This document shows positions 1-5,253 of a stretch of 10,809 bases of DNA, piece after piece. A model generated the notes under the pieces. That model saw only the letters and a program-made list of their open reading frames with translations. It ran no database searches and was not told the origin of the DNA. Each line of letters opens with the position of its first letter. Positions within the stretch are counted from its first letter, which is position 1. Position numbers and translations under genes: made by a program. The DNA comes from SH-MAG3 sp036374995 (GTDB lineage: Bacteria; Gemmatimonadota; Gemmatimonadetes; Longimicrobiales; RSA9), in contig DASUSS010000076.1 in the NCBI GenBank assembly GCA_036374995.1, positions 1-10,809 on the forward strand. Direction: 5' to 3'.

Positions 1-781
1 TGAACCCGCTGCCGACGCGCCCCTTCTTCGTGATGATGTTGATCACGCCGGCGGCCGCATCCGCGCCGTACAGCGTGGCGGCGGCCGGACCCTTCACGAT
101 CTCCATGCTCTCGATGTCTTCGATCTTGATGTCGTTGAGCGCACTGCTCGCCTGGTTGCCGACGCCCCCGAGACGGTCGCCGCCATCCATCCGCACGCCA
201 TCAATGAAGATCAACGGTGTGCTGCTCCCGTCCATCGACGCGATGCCGCGGATCCGGATCTGCTGCGACGTGCCGGTCGAACCCGACTCGTTGCGCAGCA
301 TGACGCCCGGCGTACGCGCCTGGAGCAGGTTCGCCACCGATGTGATCGGCGCCACCTGCGCAATCCGCGTCGCATCGATCGTCGATACGACGGCCGCCTG
401 CGCCCGCCGCTCCTGCCGCCCGACGGTTCCGGTCACGACCACCTCGTCCAACGCAATCGCCTGCTCGGTGATCGTGATGTTCTGCCGGATCGTTCCCGGC
501 CGCAGCGTGACCGTCACGGTGGCGCTGCTGTAACCAATCGAGCTGACCTCCAGCGTCACGGGCTGTGACGGGACGTCCTCGGCGGCAATGACGAAACGGT
601 ACTGGCCGTAGTCGTTCGTCACCGTCTCGCGTTCCAGGGATGGGATGCGTACGACCGCACCACCGACAGGGGCCTGCGTCTCCGTCCGGACGACGCCCGT
701 CAGCACCGTGTTCTGGCCGAACACGGTCGCGGGCATCAGCAGGACTGCGAGAACGCACGCCAGCAGGGTTTTGCGGGGCAT
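1..781 (-). CDS. TonB-dependent outer-membrane receptor, SusC/RagA type (N-terminal part)
   Basis: This outer-membrane active transporter would import a large ligand (glycan, peptide or siderophore) with TonB energy; the substrate cannot be told. The ATG at 781 follows AGGAGG (786-791) at 4 nt, and the frame stays open for 260 residues to the window edge, so the barrel is missing. A signal peptide covers about residues 1-22 (ATVFG then QN). Residues about 26-110 form a carboxypeptidase-regulatory-like beta domain. LDEVVVTG at 111-118 resembles the segment joining this domain to the plug in SusC proteins. The plug spans about 125-255, with IRIRGI at 175-180, FIDGVRMDG at 192-200, and the hallmark EIVKGPAAATLYGADAAAG (227-245) followed by VINIITKKG (246-254). 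No SusD partner is visible; it would lie beyond the left edge. The gene is divergent from the plug protein at 1091. Confidence 0.95.
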   Translation of the reverse strand, partial: MPRKTLLACVLAVLLMPATVFGQNTVLTGVVRTETQAPVGGAVVRIPSLERETVTNDYGQYRFVIAAEDVPSQPVTLEVSSIGYSSATVTVTLRPGTIRQNITITEQAIALDEVVVTGTVGRQERRAQAAVVSTIDATRIAQVAPITSVANLLQARTPGVMLRNESGSTGTSQQIRIRGIASMDGSSTPLIFIDGVRMDGGDRLGGVGNQASSALNDIKIEDIESMEIVKGPAAATLYGADAAAGVINIITKKGRVGSGF

Positions 782-785
782 GGCG

Positions 786-791
786 CCTCCT
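786..791 (-). promoter_or_regulatory. Ribosome binding site of the SusC-like receptor
   Basis: A full AGGAGG on the minus strand sits 4 nt before the ATG at 781. It fixes the receptor start and marks this as a real gene rather than the out-of-frame readings overlapping it. Confidence 0.8.
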
Positions 792-857
792 GATGAGGGG
801 GAGAAATACCGCGCGGGCCCGCAGAAACGCGGGTGCCGCACGGCTGGTACGAAATCG

Positions 858-871
858 GGAACCCGGGTTCC
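858..871. repeat. Perfect 14-bp palindrome
   Basis: GGAACCCGGGTTCC is perfectly self-complementary and lies 77 bp upstream of the receptor start. It could be an operator for a dimeric regulator or a leader hairpin. The flanking CCGGGTTCCAACCCCGG superficially resembles a tRNA T-arm, but no tRNA is present. Confidence 0.5.
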
Positions 872-898
872 AACCCCGGTGTACGGTTTATCGCATGT

Positions 899-923
899 CT
901 CGCCGGATTGCGCGACCGGCGAG
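899..923. repeat. 8-bp perfect stem, 9-nt loop, in the leader of the receptor gene
   Basis: CTCGCCGG at 899-906 pairs exactly with CCGGCGAG at 916-923. Neither strand shows a following T-run, so it is unlikely to be a simple intrinsic terminator. It would fold in the untranslated leader of the minus-strand receptor if transcription starts upstream of it. Confidence 0.45.
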
Positions 924-950
924 GGTTCGAGCGGGCTTTGCCGACTGATT

Positions 951-975
951 AGTATGCAAGTTCCGCCAACATACT
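951..975. promoter_or_regulatory. Candidate operator: spaced 6-bp inverted repeat
   Basis: AGTATG (951-956) and CATACT (970-975) are perfect inverted half-sites with a 13-bp spacer, about two helical turns centre to centre. They sit in an A/T-richer patch of a very GC-rich region, where the receptor promoter would be expected. The regulator is unknown. Confidence 0.3.
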
Positions 976-1090
976 GCGCCCTTCCTCCAGGCACAAGCTC
1001 ACGATTGGCTTTTTTGCTGTGTAACCGTGAGAACGCGCGGGTCACGGGGATCGTGACACCGGTGCGGCAGCAACGGGGATCCAATCGGCG

Positions 1091-1993
1091 ATGGCGTCTT
1101 CCCGTCAGGGTGACATGCTGAGAACACGGCGTACTGCGTCTTCCCGCCTGGGTGACACGCTGAGAACACGGCGCCTTCTCGGATCTTCGGCTTTCCTCAT
1201 CCTGTTCCATGCCGGCTCGGTGCAGGCACAGACGGTCCACGGGACCGTGGTCGACGACGTCGGGCGGCAGCCGGTGGCGGGCGCGGAAGTCGCGCTGACC
1301 GGAGCAGGCCTGCGCGCCGAGTCCCGCACGGCCACCGATTCACTCGGGCGCTTCAGCCTTCAGGCGCCGCGCGCCGGCGTGTACGGCGTGCGCGTCAGCC
1401 ACGATTCGTTCGTTGTTTTCACGGAGGACAGTCTGTCGCTGGGTACGGGGGAGGTCGTCACGCTGGAGATCCGGCTCGGTCGAAGCGCGCTCCCGCTTCA
1501 GCCGCTGCGGGTGACAGCCCGCCGGACCCGGCTCGGCCTCGTGGGCTTCGACGAAAGACGGCGCGCGGGTTTCGGCCAGTACCTGGTGAGGGAGGATATC
1601 GAGGCGCGGAGCGCCTCCCGCGTGACGGACCTGTTGCAGGCCATGACCGGACTGAGTCTGCGTCCGGCAGGCGAGCGCCGAGCGGGGTCCATCGTGTTGA
1701 TGAGCGGCGGTGCCGGCGGCCGCTGCGAGCCCACGGTCTGGGTCGACGACGTGCAGATGCGCCAGAGCGATCACGGCACGATCGACCAGATCCTGAGTCC
1801 GGGCGTCGTGGAGGCGGTCGAGGTCTACACGTCCCATGCCGCGGCCCCGCCCCGATATGTCACGACTCCGTGCGGTGTGATACTGTTCTGGACCCGCCAG
1901 GGCGGCGATGAAGGCGGCGGGCGTTTTCAGTGGAAGAAGGTGCTGGCGGGTGCGGGCGCCGCCGGCCTGCTTATATTCCTGCTGGTACGGTAG
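1091..1993 (+). CDS. Secreted carboxypeptidase-regulatory-like / TonB-plug-like protein, no barrel
   Basis: This 300-residue protein of unknown function is exported by the look of it. Residues 30-46 are a hydrophobic signal segment with a VQA then QT cleavage site. Residues about 49-130 form a carboxypeptidase-regulatory-like beta sandwich (HGTVVDDVGRQPVAGAEV, then DSLGRF). Residues about 160-270 resemble the plug of TonB receptors: a DLLQAMTGLSLR stretch, CEPTVWVDDVQM (212-223), VEAVEVYTSH and TTPCGVILFWTR (258-269). No beta barrel follows. Instead the protein ends in a short hydrophobic segment (284-299) after WKK. Cys212 and Cys261 could form a disulfide. Two 14-residue tandem repeats precede the signal segment (2-15, 16-29), so the true start may be the in-frame ATG at 1115, which has AGGG 4 nt upstream. 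The lipoprotein at 2044 follows at 50 nt. It is related in architecture to the protein at 5250-6068. Confidence 0.82.
   Translation: MASSRQGDMLRTRRTASSRLGDTLRTRRLLGSSAFLILFHAGSVQAQTVHGTVVDDVGRQPVAGAEVALTGAGLRAESRTATDSLGRFSLQAPRAGVYGVRVSHDSFVVFTEDSLSLGTGEVVTLEIRLGRSALPLQPLRVTARRTRLGLVGFDERRRAGFGQYLVREDIEARSASRVTDLLQAMTGLSLRPAGERRAGSIVLMSGGAGGRCEPTVWVDDVQMRQSDHGTIDQILSPGVVEAVEVYTSHAAAPPRYVTTPCGVILFWTRQGGDEGGGRFQWKKVLAGAGAAGLLIFLLVR
1094..1177 (+). repeat. Tandem duplication, two 42-bp units, at the 5' end of the plug-protein gene
   Basis: Unit 1 (1094-1135) and unit 2 (1136-1177) both begin GCGTCTTCCCG and share GGGTGACA, GCTGAGAACACGGCG and most other bases. They differ at only a few positions. 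The period is 14 codons, so the frame is kept and the protein carries ASSRQGDMLRTRRT followed by ASSRLGDTLRTRRL. Unit 1 contains GGGTGACATG, a possible start; the same place in unit 2 reads GGGTGACACG. Confidence 0.9.
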
Positions 1994-2043
1994 ACGGGGT
2001 GCGTTCAGCGACCGCACCGGACGACAGGCTCAGGAGAGGCGAG

Positions 2044-2463
2044 ATGAACAGTGCACGACGGAGCGCCGGGACGGCGCTGGCCCTATGCCTGGCGGTGGTC
2101 GGTTGCGACACCCTCGGACCGAGCGACCCCCTCGGCCGGTTCGATTGGGCCGAGCTCGAGCAGACGAGCGCGGAGGCCTCGCAGTTCACCCAGATCGGCC
2201 TCGACGTCCTGCTGATCGGCGACATCAACACGCCGACCTCATGCTTCCGCCTCTCTCCGGACTACCAGGCGTCGGGCACGACGGCCACGTTGCGCATCCG
2301 CGCGCTCGCGACCAATCGAACCGGTTGCTCGGCTCAGCCCACGACCTACCGGTACAACGCCACGCTGCGCAATCTGGAAGGCATGACCGACCTGCGGGTC
2401 GTGCACGATGTCGAGGGAGAACAGCCTCGGGAGTACAACCACAGCCTGGATCCGAACCCCTGA
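2044..2463 (+). CDS. Small predicted lipoprotein, function unknown
   Basis: This 139-residue protein has a lipoprotein signal: an Arg-containing start, a hydrophobic stretch, then a lipobox ending AVVGC, so the mature protein would begin at Cys21 and be lipid-anchored. The start is set by AGGAG (2032-2036) 7 nt before the ATG. The mature part (DTLGPSDPLGRFDW..., a conserved-looking RLSPDYQASGTTATLRIRA stretch, then TDLRVVHDVEG) looks like a compact beta-rich domain with two further cysteines, but I do not recognise the family. It lies 50 nt after the plug protein and is probably co-transcribed with it. It ends just before the twin hairpins at 2485-2521. Confidence 0.75.
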   Translation: MNSARRSAGTALALCLAVVGCDTLGPSDPLGRFDWAELEQTSAEASQFTQIGLDVLLIGDINTPTSCFRLSPDYQASGTTATLRIRALATNRTGCSAQPTTYRYNATLRNLEGMTDLRVVHDVEGEQPREYNHSLDPNP

Positions 2464-2484
2464 TCGAGGCCGGCCGAGCGGAGT

Positions 2485-2521
2485 GCCGTCCAGCGACGGC
2501 GACCTCCGCCCGGGCGAGGTC
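2485..2521. terminator. Two adjacent GC-rich hairpins between convergent genes (candidate bidirectional terminator)
   Basis: GCCGTC (2485-2490) pairs with GACGGC (2495-2500) across a 4-nt loop. Immediately next, GACCTC (2501-2506) pairs with GAGGTC (2516-2521) across a spacer holding the palindrome GCCCGGGC. They fill the 63-bp gap between the stop of the plus-strand lipoprotein and the stop of rpmA, where transcription from both sides converges. There is no T-tract, so termination is inferred from position and structure. Confidence 0.55.
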
Positions 2522-2526
2522 AGGGT

Positions 2527-2784
2527 TCAGGCTACGGGATAGACGGAGACCTGCTGCCGCTTGCGGTCCTTCCGCTCGAATTTCACCACACCGTCCACCA
2601 GCGCGAACAGCGTGTCATCCTTGCCCCGGCCGACGTTCCGGCCGGGGTGCACCTTCGTGCCGCGCTGCCGCACGATGATGTTCCCCGCCGTCACGACCTC
2701 GCCGCCGTAACGCTTCACACCGAGGTACTGTGGATTCGAGTCCCGGCCGTTGCGGCTCGAGCCGACGCCTTTCTTGTGGGCCAT
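2527..2784 (-). CDS. rpmA: Large ribosomal subunit protein bL27
   Basis: This 85-residue protein of the 50S subunit has an N-terminal tail that reaches toward the peptidyl transferase centre. The start MAHKKGVGSSRNGRDS, then QYLGVKRYGGE, GNIIVRQRGTKVHPG and NVGRGKDDTLFAL, are diagnostic for L27. The length is normal. There is no Firmicutes-type N-terminal extension needing cleavage. The ATG at 2784 has AGGAGG (2791-2796) at 6 nt, and the rplU stop TAG overlaps this site (TAGGAGG), so the two are translated from one message. The second hairpin of the twin set lies just after the stop. Confidence 0.99.
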   Translation of the reverse strand: MAHKKGVGSSRNGRDSNPQYLGVKRYGGEVVTAGNIIVRQRGTKVHPGRNVGRGKDDTLFALVDGVVKFERKDRKRQQVSVYPVA

Positions 2785-2794
2785 TTCCGTCCTC

Positions 2795-3109
2795 CTACTT
2801 CACCCGGATCTCGCCGATGCGGACCTCGGTGTACTTCTGCCGATGGCCCTGCTTGCGGCGGTAGTTCTTGCGTCGCTTCCACTTGAAGATGATGACCTTG
2901 CGGTCCTTCCCGTGGGCGACGACCTCGCCCGTCACCTTCGCGCCCGCGACCGTCGGCGCACCGACCTGCGTCCCGTCGTCCGTCGAGGCGAGCAGCACCT
3001 CGTCGAACGTGACCTTCTGGCCGACATCGGCTTCGATCGAGGGCACGCGGATCGTCATGCCGGGCTCGGCCCGGAACTGCTTGTCGCCGCTGCGAATGAT
3101 AGCGTACAT
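2795..3109 (-). CDS. rplU: Large ribosomal subunit protein bL21
   Basis: This 104-residue protein of the 50S subunit binds 23S rRNA. MYAIIRSGDKQFRAEPG at the start, the central VTFDEVLLAS, and the C-terminal KVIIFKWKRRKNYRRKQGHRQKYTEVRIGEI are the classic L21 signature. The frame stays open upstream to 3172, but family length and the MYAII start place initiation at the ATG at 3109. AGAGAAG just upstream gives only a weak ribosome binding site. rpmA follows after 10 nt, the usual L21-L27 pair. A perfect TTGACA lies 58-63 bp upstream of the start. Confidence 0.99.
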   Translation of the reverse strand: MYAIIRSGDKQFRAEPGMTIRVPSIEADVGQKVTFDEVLLASTDDGTQVGAPTVAGAKVTGEVVAHGKDRKVIIFKWKRRKNYRRKQGHRQKYTEVRIGEIRVK

Positions 3110-3143
3110 GGTTCTTCTCTGGAAATCCCGGTACAGACCGAGA

Positions 3144-3172
3144 AAGATCGGGGGAAGCGGCATGGCTGTCAA
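3144..3172 (-). promoter_or_regulatory. Candidate promoter of rplU-rpmA
   Basis: The minus strand reads TTGACA (3172-3167), a perfect sigma-70 -35 box, then 17 bp and GATCTT (3149-3144), a poor -10 match. It would start transcription about 25-30 nt before the rplU ATG. The -35 box lies 3 bp outside the inverted-repeat element, so the ribosomal genes may have kept their own promoter beside it. The weak -10 keeps confidence low. Confidence 0.35.
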
Positions 3173-3175
3173 CCT

Positions 3176-3212
3176 GCACGCGGACCTGGCACCCCTTTTT
3201 CCAAAGTGCCCA
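3176..3212 (+). repeat. Left arm of the 37-bp inverted repeat
   Basis: Starts GCACGCGGACCTGGC and ends CCAAAGTGCCCA. The match to the other arm stops abruptly at both ends (T3175 and T3213 break it). It lies between the rplU -35 box and the element interior. Confidence 0.95.
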
Positions 3213-3276
3213 TCGCGCCATCACGGCGTCCCCGCCGCGCATGGCTTCCCCGGCAGGCCAGGCCGAGGAGCGGGGC

Positions 3277-3333
3277 CGCCGGGCGCGCGGCTATCCCGGT
3301 GGCGGGGACGCATCTCCGCCCGGGCGCCCGGCG
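3277..3333. repeat. Internal 10-bp inverted repeat of the element
   Basis: CGCCGGGCGC (3277-3286) and GCGCCCGGCG (3324-3333) are perfect reverse complements with 37 bp between. Their centre is offset about 16 bp from that of the outer arms, so they are not a simple continuation of the outer stem. Confidence 0.6.
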
Positions 3334-5195
3334 CTCGAGCCCGTGTGGGCGGGCCATGTCTGGTTGGGCACTTTGGAAAAAGGGGTGCCAGGTCCGCGTG
3401 CGCTCCGCAGGGCCCGGAGGGTTACGGCCAGGGCGGCGACGCCGCCCAGAGACATCATCACGCCGGTGATCGGTCGGCCCAGCAGCGCATGACCGATGCC
3501 GAACGTGAGGCCGAAGACGCCGACGTTTCCGGCGACCCAGGCGACGGCGATCCGGACGGTCGTGCGACGGGACGCGGCGCCGGGAATGCCGGCCCACCAT
3601 CCCGGTGGCCGGACCCGCTGCACGAATGTCGTCAGGCGGTGCTGCGGCACGGGTGCGGTCGCGAACGTGGCGGCGAATGCGGCGGTCATCGACACGCCGA
3701 TGATGGCGAGGAGCAGGTACTCGTCGCGGACGGCGGGAAAGAGCGGATAGAGCAGCAGAGCGGCCGCGACGGCGACGGACATGCCGACGATCTCGGTCCA
3801 CGCGTTCACGCGCCACCAGACCCAGCGCAGCATGGAGGGCAGACCGAGTCCTGCGCCGAGCGCGATGAAGAAGCGCCATGCGCTCTCGATGCTGGAGATG
3901 CGCGCGGCGACGAGCACGGCGAGCGCGGCGAGGAGGAAGACGCCGCAGCGGCTCACGGCCACGAGCTCGCGCTCCGATGCGGCCGGTCGCAGGAAACGGC
4001 GATAGAGATCGTTGACGAGGTAGCTCGTGCCCCAGTTGATATGAGTGTCGACGGTGCTCATGAATGCAGCGAGCAGCGATGCGAACATGAGCCCGAGCAG
4101 TCCGGTCGGCAGCAGCTCGCTCATGAGCACGGGATAGGCCATCTCGCGGTCAGCCACGACGATCGCGCCTGCGGCCGCGGCGCCCTCCATGCCGCGCGGA
4201 AACGTCACGAGCGCGACGAGCGCGACGAGGACCCACGGCCAGGTACGCAGCGAGTAGTTCGCGACGGCGAACCAGAGCGCGCCGCCCTCCGCATGGGCAT
4301 CGCTGCGCGCAGTGAACAACCGCTGCGCGAGGTAGCCGCTGCCGTCGCTGAAATACTGCGCCCACCACTGCACGGCGATGTAGATGATGAAGAGCTGAAC
4401 GGGGAGCCACGCGGCGTCTGCCGCCGGCACGAACGCGAGGACCTGGCTCGCATCATAGTGCCGGTCGAGGCCGACGAGCAGACCGTCGAGCCCGCCGACG
4501 TGGCTTACCGCAAGCCATGCGAACGCGACGCTCGCGAGGATCGCGAGAGCGAACTGGAACAGATCCGTGAGGATGACGCCGCGGATCCCGCCGAGGCTCG
4601 AGTAGACGGCAATGAGCGCGAACAGCGTGAGCACCGTGAGTGTGTCGCCCGGACCACCGATCGTCAGGGCCGCGGGCCACACGGCGTCGAACGCAGCGAG
4701 CCGCTCTCCGCCGATCCACGACTCCCAGTGAACGAACGGCGCGGCGATCTTCACCATTGCGCGGATCACCCAGCCGAGCACGATGCCGTTGATGACGATG
4801 GCGAAGAACACGGCCTTGAAGCCGCGCAGCAGCGTCGCAGGCGGGCCGCCGTAGCGCAGTTCGACGAGCTCAGCGTCCGTGAGCACGCGCGCGCGGCGCC
4901 AGAGCGCGGCGAAGACGACGGCCATGGAGACGTGGGAAATCGCCCACGACCACCAGAACCAGTTGCCGGCGATGCCGTACTCGGCGACCAGACCCGTCAC
5001 GACGAGCGGTGTGTCGGCGGCGAACGTCGTGGCCACCATGGACGTCCCGAGCCACCACCAGGGCAGCCCGCGACCGGCGAGGAAGTAGGAGTCGATCGAG
5101 CGGCCGGCACGACGTGCGAGGAGAACGCCCGCCGCCAGCGCGAGCGCCAGGTACGAGATGACGATGGCCCAGTCCCAGAGGGCCAGCTGCCTCAC
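3291..5195 (-). CDS. Sodium:solute symporter (SSS/SLC5 family)
   Basis: This 634-residue inner-membrane transporter couples Na+ entry to uptake of an unknown solute (sugars, amino acids and carboxylates are all known in the family). About 13 hydrophobic segments run from residue 8 to about 595. Recognisable SSS features are DSYFLAGRGLPWWWLGTSM (35-53), followed by ADTPLVVTG, VYSSLGGIRGVILTDLFQF (197-215), and MFASLLAAFMSTVDTHINWG (370-389), which contains the Na2-site helix equivalent. The frame opens with GTG at 5195 and has only a weak GAG ribosome binding site, so a slightly different start is possible. Residues 599-634 are polar, Pro/Gly-rich and encoded entirely by the inverted-repeat element, which also supplies the stop. 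The plug protein lies 54 nt upstream; rplU begins 181 nt downstream. Confidence 0.93.
   Translation of the reverse strand: MRQLALWDWAIVISYLALALAAGVLLARRAGRSIDSYFLAGRGLPWWWLGTSMVATTFAADTPLVVTGLVAEYGIAGNWFWWSWAISHVSMAVVFAALWRRARVLTDAELVELRYGGPPATLLRGFKAVFFAIVINGIVLGWVIRAMVKIAAPFVHWESWIGGERLAAFDAVWPAALTIGGPGDTLTVLTLFALIAVYSSLGGIRGVILTDLFQFALAILASVAFAWLAVSHVGGLDGLLVGLDRHYDASQVLAFVPAADAAWLPVQLFIIYIAVQWWAQYFSDGSGYLAQRLFTARSDAHAEGGALWFAVANYSLRTWPWVLVALVALVTFPRGMEGAAAAGAIVVADREMAYPVLMSELLPTGLLGLMFASLLAAFMSTVDTHINWGTSYLVNDLYRRFLRPAASERELVAVSRCGVFLLAALAVLVAARISSIESAWRFFIALGAGLGLPSMLRWVWWRVNAWTEIVGMSVAVAAALLLYPLFPAVRDEYLLLAIIGVSMTAAFAATFATAPVPQHRLTTFVQRVRPPGWWAGIPGAASRRTTVRIAVAWVAGNVGVFGLTFGIGHALLGRPITGVMMSLGGVAALAVTLRALRSARGPGTPFSKVPNQTWPAHTGSSAGRPGGDASPPPG
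3365..3401 (-). repeat. Right arm of the 37-bp inverted repeat, inside the symporter frame
   Basis: Read on the minus strand it is identical to the left arm. In the symporter frame it encodes residues 599-610 (ARGPGTPFSKVP). The repeat boundary coincides with the point where the protein stops looking like a transporter. Confidence 0.95.
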
Positions 5196-5224
5196 GAGCT
5201 CGGGTGTGAGTGGATCATGCGGGG

Positions 5225-5253
5225 AGATTAAGGCCGTCGCGCGGATCGATCAA
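5225..5253 (-). promoter_or_regulatory. Possible weak promoter of the symporter gene
   Basis: TTGATC (5253-5248) and TAATCT (5230-5225) on the minus strand are 17 bp apart and lie 30-58 bp before the GTG start. The -35 matches 4 of 6 consensus bases and the -10 about 3 of 6. The region is less GC-rich than its surroundings. It overlaps the stop of the plug protein, so read-through from upstream is the alternative. Confidence 0.25.

Larger units (their letters stand above)
782..1090. other. Divergent intergenic region with several short inverted repeats
   Basis: This 309-bp gap lies between the minus-strand receptor and the plus-strand plug protein and must hold both promoters. I see no convincing -35/-10 pair. 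It contains a perfect 14-bp palindrome (858-871), an 8-bp stem with 9-nt loop (899-923), a 6-bp inverted repeat with 13-nt spacer (951-975), a 6-bp pair with 22-nt spacer (998-1003 and 1026-1031), and a 6-bp stem with 5-nt loop (1041-1057). The first three lie in the probable 5' leader or promoter of the receptor. No small ORF here has a persuasive ribosome binding site. Confidence 0.6.
3176..3401. mobile_element. 226-bp MITE-like or REP-pair element bounded by perfect 37-bp inverted repeats
   Basis: Positions 3176-3212 and 3365-3401 are exact reverse complements over 37 bp, with 152 bp between. The core of each arm (GGCACCCCTTTTTCCAAAGTGCC) can itself fold: GGCAC pairs with GTGCC around a T/A-rich loop. 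The interior contains a perfect 10-bp inverted repeat (3277-3286 with 3324-3333). No transposase is encoded and I see no convincing target-site duplication (CCT on the left, GCT on the right). Two shapes fit: a non-autonomous inverted-repeat element, or two REP palindromes in inverted orientation of the kind mobilised by REP-associated Y1 transposases. The right arm and part of the interior encode the symporter C-terminus. Confidence 0.8.

Noticed and set aside
201..758. Out-of-frame minus-strand and plus-strand ORFs in the first 760 bp
   Set aside because: The minus frame starting at 781 gives an uninterrupted SusC-type N-terminus with a good ribosome binding site, so the others are shadows.
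857..890. Possible tRNA, because CCGGGTTCCAACCCCGG looks like a T-arm
   Set aside because: No matching acceptor stem, D-arm or anticodon arm is found upstream, and the loop has C where a purine is expected. It is better described as part of a palindrome.
3110..3172. N-terminally extended L21 starting at 3172
   Set aside because: The added 21 residues do not resemble L21, and MYAII at 3109 is the standard L21 start.
3176..3401. Intrinsic terminator for the symporter
   Set aside because: The 37-bp arms are 152 bp apart and the T-run lies inside the arm loop rather than after a stem. The symporter stop also lies inside the element. A terminating effect is possible but not the main reading.
2868..5231. 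A 787-codon open frame on the plus strand
   Set aside because: It is antisense to the symporter and rplU, has no recognisable domain and a composition of Arg/Glu/Asp/His/Gly typical of GC-rich shadow frames. The minus-strand frame is a clear SSS transporter.
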